Positions 32,465 to 41,812 of a stretch of 64,000 nt of DNA are shown here, piece after piece. Below the pieces are notes generated by a model. It was not told the origin of the DNA and ran no database searches. It saw only the letters and a program-made list of their open reading frames with translations. A program made the position numbers and the translations under genes. Position 1 is the first letter of the stretch, and each line of letters opens with the position of its first letter. The stretch is from the NCBI GenBank assembly GCA_035550795.1, contig DASZOL010000068.1:1-64000 (forward strand), read 5' to 3'. This DNA is from DASRDR01 sp035550795 (GTDB taxonomy: Bacteria; Methylomirabilota; Methylomirabilia; Rokubacteriales; DASRDR01).

Positions 32465-33556
32465 ATGCGCCTGCTCGTGCTGAACATGGCCATGGACCTG
32501 GACAGTCCCGCGTACGAGTTCGTCGTCGCGTGGGTCCGGGCGCTGGCCGAGCGCATCGAGCGAGTGGAGGTGATCACGATGCGCCTCGGCCGTATCGACA
32601 CCCCCGAGAACGTGCGGGTGCACTCGCTTGGGAAGGAACGCGGATACAGCGAGCCGCGGAGGGTCCTGGAGTTCTACCGGCACGTCGGCCGTCTGCTCGA
32701 AGAAGGGCCGATCGACGTCTGCTTCTCCCACATGCTCCCGATCTTCACGCTCCTCGCCGCGCCGGTGCTCGGGCCTCGACGCGTCCCGATCGTCACGTGG
32801 TACGCGCACCCGAGCCTCACGGCCACGCTGAAGCTCGCGCACCGCGTGTCGACGCGCATGGTCACGAGCGTTGCCTCCGCGTACCCCTACCGGCACGACA
32901 AGCTGCTGGTAGTCGGGCAAGGCATTGATACGGATCTGTTCGCGCCCGTGGCGGCCCCCCCGGAGAGGCCGCCGATGCTCCTGTGTGTGGCGCGGCTGTC
33001 CCCCGTGAAGGACCATCCGACCCTGCTCCGGGCAGTCTCTCTTCTCCGCAGGGGCTCCCCGCCGCCGTTTCGGGTGGCGGTCGTAGGAGGGCCCGCGCGC
33101 CCGACGGACGGCGCGTACGCGCGGCGCCTGCGCGCCCAGGTCGCCGACGAGGGGCTGGAGGACGTCGTGACTTTCCGGGGCGCTGTCCCGATGCGCGATC
33201 TGCCCGGATGGTACCGGCGCTGCACCGCCCATGTGAACCTGACGCCGACCGGGTTCGGGGACAAGGTCGCCTGGGAGGCGATGAGCTGCGGTCGGCCGAG
33301 CGTCGCCGCCAACGAGGGATTCCGGGAGACCCTGGGGCCGCACGCTGACTTCCTCCTGTTTCCTCACGGTGATGCCGAGGCGCTCGCGCGACGCCTGGAA
33401 GCCGTGCTGTCGCTGTCCGCCGACACGCTGATGCGGATCGGCTCGGATCTCCGCGAGAGCGTGGTGAGGCTCCACGGCCTCGCTGGGCTCGCAGCGAGGC
33501 TCGCGGATCTCTTTCGCGATCTCAGCGCGGGGCGGAAGATGGCGTGTCTGGAGTGA
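32465..33556 (+). CDS. GT4-family glycosyltransferase
   Basis: The 363-residue protein begins MRLLVLNMAMDLDSPAYEF. The donor domain has LCVARLSPVKDHPTLLRA and NLTPTGFGDKVAWEAMSCGRPSVA, where the second Glu of the EX7E motif is kept (WEAMSC) but the first is replaced in TGFGDK. So it may be a divergent or altered-specificity enzyme. Its last 35 bases overlap the convergent GT4 gene. Confidence 0.82.
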   Translation: MRLLVLNMAMDLDSPAYEFVVAWVRALAERIERVEVITMRLGRIDTPENVRVHSLGKERGYSEPRRVLEFYRHVGRLLEEGPIDVCFSHMLPIFTLLAAPVLGPRRVPIVTWYAHPSLTATLKLAHRVSTRMVTSVASAYPYRHDKLLVVGQGIDTDLFAPVAAPPERPPMLLCVARLSPVKDHPTLLRAVSLLRRGSPPPFRVAVVGGPARPTDGAYARRLRAQVADEGLEDVVTFRGAVPMRDLPGWYRRCTAHVNLTPTGFGDKVAWEAMSCGRPSVAANEGFRETLGPHADFLLFPHGDAEALARRLEAVLSLSADTLMRIGSDLRESVVRLHGLAGLAARLADLFRDLSAGRKMACLE

Positions 33557-34670
33557 TTCGCGTGGTCAGGACGCCCCGCCGCCGTTCCAGGGCCGCCTGA
33601 CACACCTCCATGACCCCGTCGAGCATGCGATCGACGGAGAACTGTCTCGCCTTGGCCCGGGCGTTGGTGACGATGACGTCGCGGAAGTCGCGGTCGCTCA
33701 CGATGCGGTTTATGGCGGCGCCGAGAGCGCGCTTGTCGTCGGGGCGAACCAGAATGCCCTCCTTCCCGTCCTCGATGAGCTCTGGAATGCCGCCGATCGT
33801 GGTCGCCACGACGGGCACGCCCCCGTGCATGGCCTCGAGCAGCATGTGGGGGAAGTTCTCGAAGGACGTGTTGAGGGCGAACACCGTGGCGCGGCGCACT
33901 TGGCGAGAGAGCTCGGCCTGCGGCAACGCGCCGGTGAACGAGACCGGCGCCTTGAGCATCCGGGCGCGCGCGCCGAGCTCGGCGGCCTGCGGGCCCCCCC
34001 CGATCACGACGAGCCTCCAGCCAGGGTGCTCGGCGACGAGCTCGATCAGAGAGGCGATGCCCTTCCAGGAGACGAGCCTCCCGGCCGTCACGATGACGAC
34101 CCCGTCGTCGAGCGCAGGCGACGGCGCCGTCTCCTCCTCGAACCGGCTGCCGCCATAGACGACCCGCACGCGATCGGCGCGCCTGGTCCAACCCGAGACC
34201 ATCCTCCGGGCGTACTCGCTCGGCGTGATCACGGCGTCGGCGTTGCTCACGACCCAGCGCTGGACGCGCCGGAGGAGCTCGGTCCGGACGTCGTAGCGCC
34301 TTGACTGGAAGGCGTCGATCAGGTCCGTCACCCCGAAGCGCTGCACGGCCTGCTCCCACGCGTAGTCCCCGGGCACTCGCACGACGAAGGTCCGGCGGAG
34401 GAGCTTCGCGGCGAGCAGGGCGGGAAGGCCCGCGGAGACGGCGTCCTGTGCGTAGACGAGGTCCGCCCGGCGCGCCCGAACCAGGCACTGGAGGAGGTAC
34501 ACCGCGTGCCGCACCCCTCTCGGAATCCGGCGAGAGACGCCGGCGGGCCCGTACGTCACGAGGTAGGCACGCCAGTTCCGGCGTCGAAGCTCTGTGATGA
34601 CCAGGCCGGAATGAGTGGCGGGCCCTCCGATGTCGGGGGCGAAGATGCCGGTGGCGACGAGGACGTCCAC
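33522..34670 (-). CDS. GT4-family glycosyltransferase
   Basis: The 382-residue protein has GIFAPDIGGPATHSGLVITELRRR at the N-terminus, typical of WbaZ/WbpX-type enzymes, and VIVTAGRLVSWKGIASLIELV with SFENFPHMLLEAMHGGVPVVATTIGGIPE. GTG start at 34670 (MDVLVATG). Its 3' end overlaps the convergent GT4 gene by 35 bp. It follows the GMC oxidoreductase stop by 10 nt. Confidence 0.85.
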   Translation of the reverse strand: MDVLVATGIFAPDIGGPATHSGLVITELRRRNWRAYLVTYGPAGVSRRIPRGVRHAVYLLQCLVRARRADLVYAQDAVSAGLPALLAAKLLRRTFVVRVPGDYAWEQAVQRFGVTDLIDAFQSRRYDVRTELLRRVQRWVVSNADAVITPSEYARRMVSGWTRRADRVRVVYGGSRFEEETAPSPALDDGVVIVTAGRLVSWKGIASLIELVAEHPGWRLVVIGGGPQAAELGARARMLKAPVSFTGALPQAELSRQVRRATVFALNTSFENFPHMLLEAMHGGVPVVATTIGGIPELIEDGKEGILVRPDDKRALGAAINRIVSDRDFRDVIVTNARAKARQFSVDRMLDGVMEVCQAALERRRGVLTTRITPDTPSSAPR

Positions 34671-34680
34671 GGTCCGGCCG

Positions 34681-36243
34681 CTACCGCAGGAGAAGCTTCA
34701 CGTGGTCCGCGAGGCGGATCGCGAGGGCGACGATCGTCAGGGTGGGATTGGCGTACCCGACGGAGGGGAAGGTCGAGCTCCCCGCGACGTACAGGTTGGA
34801 TACGCCGTGGACGCGGCAGTGCCGGTCCACCACCCCATGCCTGGGATCGTCGTGCATGCGCGTCGTTCCCATGTGATGAGCGCCGCCCCGCACTGGCACG
34901 GGCCAGCTTGACGCGTCCGCGGTGAGTGCAAGCTCGAACCGGCCGATTCCGGCGTCGGCGATCTCCTGTCCGATGAGCTCGAGCGTGTGCCGGACGCTCC
35001 ACCGGTCGATGGGGCTCAGCCGCCAGTCCAGCCGAGCCCGTCGCCGGCCGAGCGCGTCTCGCTCGGGCCCCAGGGTCACCCGGCTCTCGGGATTGGGCGC
35101 CTGCTCCGCGCGGCTCAGGAGGCGCAGGGGCTCGGCGCTCACCCTTCGCGAGGCAAGGGAGGACGATCCGGCTCCCGATTGCCACCGGGCGAGGCCGGCC
35201 GTCCAGGCATCCAGCACGCGGTGCCAGTCGTGTTCGGAGACGACGCGCGAGCGGACGGCGCCGAAGACGCGCCTCAGCAGGGTGACCGCGCGCGGGACTC
35301 GACGCTGCAGGAGCAAGCTCGAGCCGAGCAGGCTCTCGCGACGCAGCACGTCCGGCGCAACGGTCAGGGCGCCGCGGATCCGCGTGCCGCGCACGGTGTG
35401 CGTCGCGTACAGGCTGGTCGAGAGAGGCCGCGACGGGATGAAGTCTCCGCAGTCCGGGTGAGGGTGCTCCATGAAGAATCGCCCCACGAGGTCGTGGCGG
35501 TTGCCGAGGCCCGGGGGGTGGACGGCGCTGGACAGGAGGAGAAGTCTGGCGTTCTCGATGCCTCCCGCCGCCAGGATGAACAGGCGGCTCGCCACCGCGA
35601 AGGACGCCCCTCCGAGAGAGGCCACGCGAAGACGGGTGACGGTTGCGCCCGTCGCCTCGGTCTCCAGCTCCATCGCATTTCCATGCAGGTACGTCGCGAC
35701 GTTCGGTGCTCGCGTCAGCTCGGCGCGATAGGCGCGGCCGAAGCGGGTCGGCGGGCTGAACTGGAAGATCGCGGTGGCGACCCGGCTTGCGGGCAGCGGC
35801 AGGGCGGGGCGCGTCGCCCCCTCCTGCCAGTCGCCGGCATCGTACGCGTACGGCCCAAGCTGGCAGACCGAGTGGGCCCGCTCATAGTAGGGGCGGAGGT
35901 GGTCGAGGCCGAACGGCCATCCGCTGTGCGGCACCCACGACCGCGTCTCGAAGTCCATCTCCTCGAGCGGCCGGCAGGTTCCGGTCCATCGGTCGGTGGT
36001 CCCTCCCAGGACACTCGAGCGGACGCGGTCGAGCGGCTGGTAAGGATCGCCGATATTCTTGCCGGCGAGGAGCGCGGTGGTGCCCGCGTCCGGCCGCAGC
36101 CCCGCGCCCTCGAGCAGGCAGACCCGGAACGGCTGAGCGATCAGTTCGCGGGCCAGCGTGATTCCTGCCGGACCTCCTCCGACGATGCAGACGTCGGTGT
36201 CGACGAGAGTGCCCGAGGGCACGGCTCGCGCGTCATGCAGCAT
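34681..36243 (-). CDS. GMC-family FAD oxidoreductase
   Basis: A 520-residue GMC oxidoreductase: FAD-binding VCIVGGGPAG at about residues 18-27, a CRPLEEMDFETRSWVPHSGWPF segment and a catalytic HH in RGGAHHMGTTRMHDDP. LYVAGSSTFPSVGYANPTLTIVALAIRLADHVK closes it. These enzymes oxidise alcohols, including sugar hydroxyls. In the glycan locus it probably makes a keto-sugar. ATG at 36243; no signal peptide, so it acts in the cytoplasm. Confidence 0.85.
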   Translation of the reverse strand: MLHDARAVPSGTLVDTDVCIVGGGPAGITLARELIAQPFRVCLLEGAGLRPDAGTTALLAGKNIGDPYQPLDRVRSSVLGGTTDRWTGTCRPLEEMDFETRSWVPHSGWPFGLDHLRPYYERAHSVCQLGPYAYDAGDWQEGATRPALPLPASRVATAIFQFSPPTRFGRAYRAELTRAPNVATYLHGNAMELETEATGATVTRLRVASLGGASFAVASRLFILAAGGIENARLLLLSSAVHPPGLGNRHDLVGRFFMEHPHPDCGDFIPSRPLSTSLYATHTVRGTRIRGALTVAPDVLRRESLLGSSLLLQRRVPRAVTLLRRVFGAVRSRVVSEHDWHRVLDAWTAGLARWQSGAGSSSLASRRVSAEPLRLLSRAEQAPNPESRVTLGPERDALGRRRARLDWRLSPIDRWSVRHTLELIGQEIADAGIGRFELALTADASSWPVPVRGGAHHMGTTRMHDDPRHGVVDRHCRVHGVSNLYVAGSSTFPSVGYANPTLTIVALAIRLADHVKLLLR

Positions 36244-36356
36244 GCGACCGTCGGGGCAGCCGCCTCAGGCGTCGGGACCGCGAGGCCACCGGCTGGCCAG
36301 GGGTGCGTGGCGGATCACCTGCCGCTGTCCTGACGCACGTTCCCGGCATCGGATCG

Positions 36357-37049
36357 TCAGGACCGGAGGTCATCCGTGCCAAGTTCGGCGCCGGACTCCT
36401 TCGCGTAGCGGAACCACACGTCGCCGTAGGGATGCGCCCGCCGGTTGGGGAGCCACGGGCCCCCGTCCGTGTAGTGGATGAGCTTGGTGTCGGCGTCGTA
36501 GCGGTCCAGGACGTTCCACTGAGGGGGAAGCTCTCCGATGCGCTCGTCGGGAATCGGCTCGAACCGGTGGAGCCACTGCGGGCTCCGAGTCTCCACGTTC
36601 TCCACCGACCACATGGTCAGCTTGCTGCAGTCCAGCAGCATGACGCTCGACCAGTTCTTGCGCGGGTACGCCGTCTGGACCCGCCCGTCCATCTTGACGG
36701 TCGAGGTCGGACGATGGTCGTGGTGGACGACCCGGAGCCAGTGGTCGCGGAGATCGAGGTCGAGGACCTCGGTGACGTCGGCCAGGCAGAGCATGTCACA
36801 GTCCATGTAGAGGGCGCGCCCGGCAAAGCCGCACAGCGCCGGCACGAGGAAGCGCGTGTAGGTGAACTCGGTGGAGGCAAGCGGGTCGAAGGGCCGCCGG
36901 AGGCCGAGGGCGGCGAGCTCCAGCGGGCGGATGTCGAGCGGCCGGGACGCGTGCTTGCGAAGCGAGTAGACGAGGACCTGGTAGGCGAGGTCCTGCTTCC
37001 GCTCGTAGCCCACGAAGATGCGATCGACCGATCCGAGCCCCGCGGTCAT
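36357..37049 (-). CDS. GT8-like glycosyltransferase
   Basis: The 230-residue GT-A protein has a DxD motif at D83-C-D85 (LYMDCDMLCLADV), NWSSVMLLDCSK and a late HYTDGGPW His. These are the donor and metal-binding features of GT8 transferases. The ATG overlaps the stop of the upstream transferase gene by 4 nt (37046-37049), so the two are coupled. Confidence 0.8.
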   Translation of the reverse strand: MTAGLGSVDRIFVGYERKQDLAYQVLVYSLRKHASRPLDIRPLELAALGLRRPFDPLASTEFTYTRFLVPALCGFAGRALYMDCDMLCLADVTEVLDLDLRDHWLRVVHHDHRPTSTVKMDGRVQTAYPRKNWSSVMLLDCSKLTMWSVENVETRSPQWLHRFEPIPDERIGELPPQWNVLDRYDADTKLIHYTDGGPWLPNRRAHPYGDVWFRYAKESGAELGTDDLRS

Positions 37050-38380
37050 GCGGCCGTGGGCGCGGATGCCGGCACGGGGTCCGGCGGGTCCCCCCTGGGA
37101 TGGTCGACGTGCCGTCGGATCTCCCGGTAGTAGTGGGCGAGGACGTCAAAGGGCTCCCGCCCACCGTAGACGACCGTGCGCAGCACCCGGTCCACCTCCG
37201 CCGCGTCCACGGCCGGCGGCGCGCTGGCGGCGACGGCATCGAGCAACCGATGGACCTCGGCCGCGCTTCCGGCGCGGAGGCAGCCTCCGAGCTCGTCGAA
37301 GACGAGGCGGTTCCCGTGGAGATACCCCGCGTAGATCAGCGGCTTTCGCTGGAGCAGCGCGTCGAGGGCAATGCTGGAGTTGACCGCGATCACCGCGTCG
37401 GCGGCGCCGATCAGCGCCGGGGAGTGGGCCTGGGTCAGGATGACGTCAGGCCGATGGCGGAGGTCGTCGAGGACCGGGGCGGGAAGATCCGACCGACCGG
37501 GGCGCGCGTGGGTCCGCAGGACGAGCTGGATGTCAGAGCGCGCACCGATGCTGCGGAGCAGGTCGAATGTCCCCTGTTCGTCCGCCCGTCGGTGCCACTT
37601 GGGGAGGAAGAAGACGACGCGCGCCTGACCCTCGCGGCAGGCGGGCAGCTGCGCCGGTGGGCAGATCTCCCGCAGGACGTGAGACCACTCCGGGCTGAAG
37701 CGCAGGCTGCCCCACACGTGGGCCCGCGCCGGGTCCAGCCCGAAGCGCCGGACCTGGATCTCGCGGTCGTACTCGGCCGGGAACACGCACGCGGCGAAGA
37801 CGCGCCGCCCGTCATCGTACGGCGCACCGCCGGGGCCGCGCCCGAGCACCCGCGAGCCGTCCGGGTTCATCCGCAGCTGCACGCCGTGGGGGAGGCAGAA
37901 GACGGGTAGGCCGCGCGCACGAGCGGCGGCGATCAGCGCCGCCCGGAAGGGCGGCACGACGTGGTCTCCCAGCAAGCGGATGCGGGTCATCGGCCGCTGC
38001 AAGGCGCGCCACCAGAACCGGCGGTCCGCCAGCCGCGGCAGGCGCTCTTCGATCCGGGACCAGTTCTTCACCGCGTAGCCCCAGTCGAGGACGACAGCCT
38101 CGATCCGCCAGGCCTCGAGCAGCCGGTGCAGGCGTCGGCCGCGCCAGCGCAGCCGGGCCGCCAGCGCCGCCGGATAGGAGGGGGACGCGATGCCGGGCAG
38201 CTCGACCAGCTCGAACCCCGGGGACCTCGACAGGAACTGCAGGCGGTAATCGTCGCGGGCCGGGAAGGGGCGCTCGAAGAGCATCACCACGTGGTCCCCT
38301 TGCTCGAGCATCTTCCAGGCGAGGGGCACCAGGTGATCCACGTCCGGGTAGGCCCGCAACAGGAAGAGGGACGCGCTCAC
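37046..38380 (-). CDS. CDP-glycerol glycerophosphotransferase-like GT-B protein (paralog of 46980-48284)
   Basis: The 444-residue protein begins with LFLLRAYPDVDHLVPLAWKMLEQGD. Central features are FCLPHGVQ, WGSLRFSPEW, VVFFLPKWHRRAD and AVNSSIALDALLQRKPLIYAGYLHG, ending VVYGGREPFDVLAHYYREI. It resembles teichoic-acid-type or capsule polyglycerol transferases in the donor-domain layout, but the precise reaction is unknown. It is clearly paralogous to the protein at 46980-48284. GTG start at 38380. Confidence 0.7.
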   Translation of the reverse strand: MSASLFLLRAYPDVDHLVPLAWKMLEQGDHVVMLFERPFPARDDYRLQFLSRSPGFELVELPGIASPSYPAALAARLRWRGRRLHRLLEAWRIEAVVLDWGYAVKNWSRIEERLPRLADRRFWWRALQRPMTRIRLLGDHVVPPFRAALIAAARARGLPVFCLPHGVQLRMNPDGSRVLGRGPGGAPYDDGRRVFAACVFPAEYDREIQVRRFGLDPARAHVWGSLRFSPEWSHVLREICPPAQLPACREGQARVVFFLPKWHRRADEQGTFDLLRSIGARSDIQLVLRTHARPGRSDLPAPVLDDLRHRPDVILTQAHSPALIGAADAVIAVNSSIALDALLQRKPLIYAGYLHGNRLVFDELGGCLRAGSAAEVHRLLDAVAASAPPAVDAAEVDRVLRTVVYGGREPFDVLAHYYREIRRHVDHPRGDPPDPVPASAPTAA

Positions 38381-38852
38381 GGGCGTCGTGGCGCCAATCT
38401 TCGTGCGGAGGCAGGTCGGTGGGGCATGGGCTCCTCAGATGACTCGCGGTCGTCCGATGCGCCGCTGATCACGCGCGTCCAGAGTGCGAATTGCGTCGAC
38501 AACTGTCCACCTCGCGGCAGCGAGCGGTCCGCTCATGACGTCGAGGCGGGCTCGCCGCCGGGCCGCGCCTTTGTCCGCACCGGTCGGCAGTATGGGGAAG
38601 GCGCACTCCGATCGTCAAGAGTCTAGTGATTCCGGACCGTGAAGGTCTCGGGGCGGGTCCCTCGCTGCACGATCGTCCCCCGGCGTGCTGCCGCGGAGTG
38701 GGCAGCCCCAAGGATGGATCCTCGCCTTGCCCCGTTCGCCGATTGCTGCTAGCGTGCCGGGGGCCGCCCCAGTGTATCCGCAGGTACGGTGCTCCGGCGC
38801 CGACATCCTGTCCGGCCGCCGATCGAGTCCATCTTCGATCGAGAGGAAAGCC
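38381..38852. other. Divergent intergenic region in the glycan locus
   Basis: 472 bp between the minus-strand transferase and the plus-strand propeller-like gene. No gene-like frame seen. An 8-bp direct repeat CGATCGAG (38820-38827 and 38836-38843) lies just before the second gene's ribosome site. Confidence 0.5.
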
Positions 38853-39851
38853 GTGCGCATCAGTTCTCAGTTGAGGCGGGTGAAGCGATGGGCCACCGGT
38901 ACTTTGCTCGATGTGCTCCATCGACGCGGGTTCGCCGGGGTCCGCGTGAACCATCGCTTCCTGGCTGCCTGTCAGCAGGGGGTCTTCCTCTACGACCGTG
39001 GCCGGATCACTCGCTTGCTCCGCGGCCGCTACTTCGGAATGACGAGGGCGGGCACTCCTCATACCTACTACATCACCGAGTACACGCGTAAGGGGAGACG
39101 ACGCGGCGACAGTCCCGACGAGCGCAGTCACATCTATCGATGCCGGATGGAAGGGGGGAAGCTCCAGATTGCCGAGGAAGTTCGATTCCACCGGGACGGT
39201 CGGCGCGAGTGGCCGATCAAGGTTCACCAGGTGCGGTGGCATGAGGGCTTGCTCTGGGTCATCAACACCCGGCAGAACGTCGTGTGGAAGGCAGGGCCTA
39301 CGGGGGAGATCTTGGCCGAGTGGACGGGGAGCCGCCGGTTCGCGTACGTTCCGGAGAGCCCCCGCGAGTTCATGTCCCGCCTCCGCGCCTCGGCCGAGTA
39401 CCACCACTACAATTCCATCGCGTTCCGCGACGGGCTGATCTACGTGCTGGCGCACAACGGCACCATCAAGGGCCAGACGAGGCGGAGCTTCATGGTGACG
39501 CTCGACGCCGGGCTGCGCGAAGTGGACCGTCGCCGGGACATCGGACTGGCGTGTCACGACCTCTTCTTCCACGGCGACGATCTCTACATCTGCAATTCGG
39601 GTGAGGGCACGCTGTTGAGGAACTTCCAGCCGGTCGCCCATACCGGGTACTTCGTCCGAGGCCTTGCGCGTCTCGGGTCGATCCTGGTCATGGGCGGCTC
39701 GATCCCGCGCTCGGACCCCGAGAAACGTGTCACGTCGCGGAGCCGGCTGTTCTTCGTAGATGTGAGGACGCACCGGGTGATCCACACCCTGGCCCTGGGG
39801 CATGTCGGAGACGTTCACGACATCCTGGCGCTGGAGGACGACGGCGAATAG
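38853..39851 (+). CDS. Unrecognised beta-propeller-like protein
   Basis: The 332-residue protein has at least four similar strand units: HQVRWHEGLLWVINT (125-139), HYNSIAFRDGLIYVLAHN (185-202), CHDLFFHGDDLYICNSGEG (234-252), and the related LARLGSILVMGGS (272-283) and VHDILALEDDG (321-331). This pattern of His-x-hydrophobic then GLxYV is that of a propeller. No signal peptide or catalytic motif is seen. GTG at 38853 has GAGAGG 6 nt upstream. Known families were not recognised; in the glycan locus a sugar-processing or binding role is possible but unproven. Confidence 0.6.
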   Translation: MRISSQLRRVKRWATGTLLDVLHRRGFAGVRVNHRFLAACQQGVFLYDRGRITRLLRGRYFGMTRAGTPHTYYITEYTRKGRRRGDSPDERSHIYRCRMEGGKLQIAEEVRFHRDGRREWPIKVHQVRWHEGLLWVINTRQNVVWKAGPTGEILAEWTGSRRFAYVPESPREFMSRLRASAEYHHYNSIAFRDGLIYVLAHNGTIKGQTRRSFMVTLDAGLREVDRRRDIGLACHDLFFHGDDLYICNSGEGTLLRNFQPVAHTGYFVRGLARLGSILVMGGSIPRSDPEKRVTSRSRLFFVDVRTHRVIHTLALGHVGDVHDILALEDDGE

Positions 39852-40081
39852 TGAGCGCATTCCTCGAGGAGGATGCGATCGTGCTGGCATGCCCAGCCGA
39901 GTGCACCGCGTGGCAAGGTCACGACGGTCCGCCCGCGGGCAGCCGGTGCCCCTACCCGCCAGGCGACGAGTCGTGAACGAGGCGACGTCCCGGCGGATCC
40001 TCGGTCCTTGCGACGGCCCGTGCCCGCCCGGACGCCTGCGGTGAGGGTCGGGCGCCTCGCGCGCGCGGGCCGCGCCCCCTG

Positions 40082-41593
40082 ATGGAGAGCCTTTCCCGAC
40101 GCGCCATCCACGGTGCCCTGTGGGTCGTGGCCAGGAACCTCACGGGGCAATTCTTGGGGCTCGTGCGCGTCCTGGTTCTCGCCCGGCTGCTGACCCCGCA
40201 CGATTTCGGCCTGTTCGCAGTCGGCTTCACGTTGCTGGCGCTGTACGGCGGCTTCTCGGGCGTCGGCACCCAGCTGACCCTGATACGACGACAGGATCGC
40301 GCACCGGAGATGTTCGACACGGCGTGGACGCTGGGGCTTATCCGAGGGGGGCTCGGGGCGGCCATTCAGCTCGCGCTCGCGCCCGTCATGGCGGCCTTCT
40401 ACGCCACGCCCGACGCCCTCGGCATCATCCGAGCGCTCGCGCTCATGCCGATCTTGCGAGCGCTCGACAACATCGCGGTGGTGGAGTTCCGTGGGGACCT
40501 GGTGTTCCGGCCCCAGTACGTGATCGCCTCGGCGGGAGCCCTGGCCGAGGTCGCCGTCAGCGTCCCCCTGGCCATCGTGCTCAGAAGCGCGTGGGCACTG
40601 GTGGGAGGAGTCCTCGCCGCCCAGGTCGTGCGGGTGCTCCTCTCGTACCTGCTTCACCCGTATCGTCCCCGCTTCCGGCTGGATCGCGCGCAGGTGCGGG
40701 AGCTGGCCGGCTACGGCCGCTGGATCCTGGGGACCAGGGTGCTGACGAAGCTCCTGAACGGCGGTCTGCCGGCCGTCGTCGGCCGCGTGCTCGGGATCGA
40801 GGCCGTCGGGCTGTTCGGCGTGGCGTCGCGCTGGGCGAGCCTCCCCGCGAGCCAGGTGACCGTCATCCTGACCCCGGTGAGCGTCGTGGCCTATGCCAAG
40901 CTCGACCCGTCCCCGGAGCGCCTTCGAAGCGCGTACGTCAGGACGCTCCGGCTCGTCGCCCTGGTGGCGACCCCCCTGGCCGCCTGCATCGTGGTCTACG
41001 GCGTCGACCTGGTCGAGGTGGTCCTCGGGACGCAGTGGCGAGTGGCCGGTTCGATGGTCCAGGTGATGGGACTATACGGTTTCGTGCGCGCAGTGGGGAA
41101 CACGACCGATCCACTCTTCTCGGGCACCGGCCGGCCCTGGGTGCGGACCCGCGTCCAGGCGGTGGAGCTCGGACTGGTGGCGGCGCTCTTCGGCGCCCTG
41201 GTGGCGTGGGGCGGGATCATGGGGCTCGCCTGGACCGTGACCCTGGCCGCGGTCGGCGCCGAGGGCGTGGCGTTCGTTTCTGCCATTCGGCTCCTCCGCC
41301 TGTCGGCCCAGGAGCTCTTCGACGCCCTTGCCTGGCCGGCCGGGGTTTGCCTTCTGGTCGCAGCGCTCAGGCTGGGGCTGCCGCCGAGCTTGAACACGCC
41401 CGTTCCGCTGGCAGGAGCCCTGGCGCTGTCCGCGAGCGCCTACGGGGTCGCGATGCTCCTGCTCGATCGTTTGAGGCTCTACCCCCTCGACCCCGAGCTC
41501 CATCCCAAGTACTGGCGATCCGGCGTGGCGCGACTGTGGGAAGGGACCGCGGGGCGGCGGCGACGCCCCCGACAGGGCGATGGTGCTTCATGA
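40082..41593 (+). CDS. Oligosaccharide flippase, Wzx/RfbX-like
   Basis: The 503-residue membrane protein has many hydrophobic helices and the typical opening LSRRAIHGALWVVARNLTGQFLGLVRVLVLARLLTPHDFGLFAVGFTLLAL. It belongs to the MOP superfamily of polysaccharide exporters, which flip lipid-linked repeat units across the inner membrane. The extended C-terminal tail (about 40 residues) is basic. ATG at 40082. It lies between the propeller gene and the zinc-ribbon protein, on the same strand. No polymerase is obvious nearby. Confidence 0.88.
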   Translation: MESLSRRAIHGALWVVARNLTGQFLGLVRVLVLARLLTPHDFGLFAVGFTLLALYGGFSGVGTQLTLIRRQDRAPEMFDTAWTLGLIRGGLGAAIQLALAPVMAAFYATPDALGIIRALALMPILRALDNIAVVEFRGDLVFRPQYVIASAGALAEVAVSVPLAIVLRSAWALVGGVLAAQVVRVLLSYLLHPYRPRFRLDRAQVRELAGYGRWILGTRVLTKLLNGGLPAVVGRVLGIEAVGLFGVASRWASLPASQVTVILTPVSVVAYAKLDPSPERLRSAYVRTLRLVALVATPLAACIVVYGVDLVEVVLGTQWRVAGSMVQVMGLYGFVRAVGNTTDPLFSGTGRPWVRTRVQAVELGLVAALFGALVAWGGIMGLAWTVTLAAVGAEGVAFVSAIRLLRLSAQELFDALAWPAGVCLLVAALRLGLPPSLNTPVPLAGALALSASAYGVAMLLLDRLRLYPLDPELHPKYWRSGVARLWEGTAGRRRRPRQGDGAS

Positions 41594-41812
41594 GGTCAGC
41601 TGGCCGGGATCGGCCCGGTCACGAGTGCCGATCATGAGTAGCTTGACGGCTCGCCCGAAGACGTGCGATCTTCCGCCCGGGCCGTGAGTCCCGGACTCCG
41701 GATCGCTGGCCAGGCAGGGCGGGCCTCCGGCCCTGTCCATGCAGGGGTGCTGGCGCCGGACGACCTCTTCGGCCTCCTATCGAGGGTGATGAGTTGAGTC
41801 TCGACCTGACCG

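Noticed and set aside
38469..39890. A 473-codon frame antisense to the propeller-like gene
   Set aside because: Residue make-up is typical of shadow frames, whereas the plus-strand frame has regular repeats and a ribosome site.
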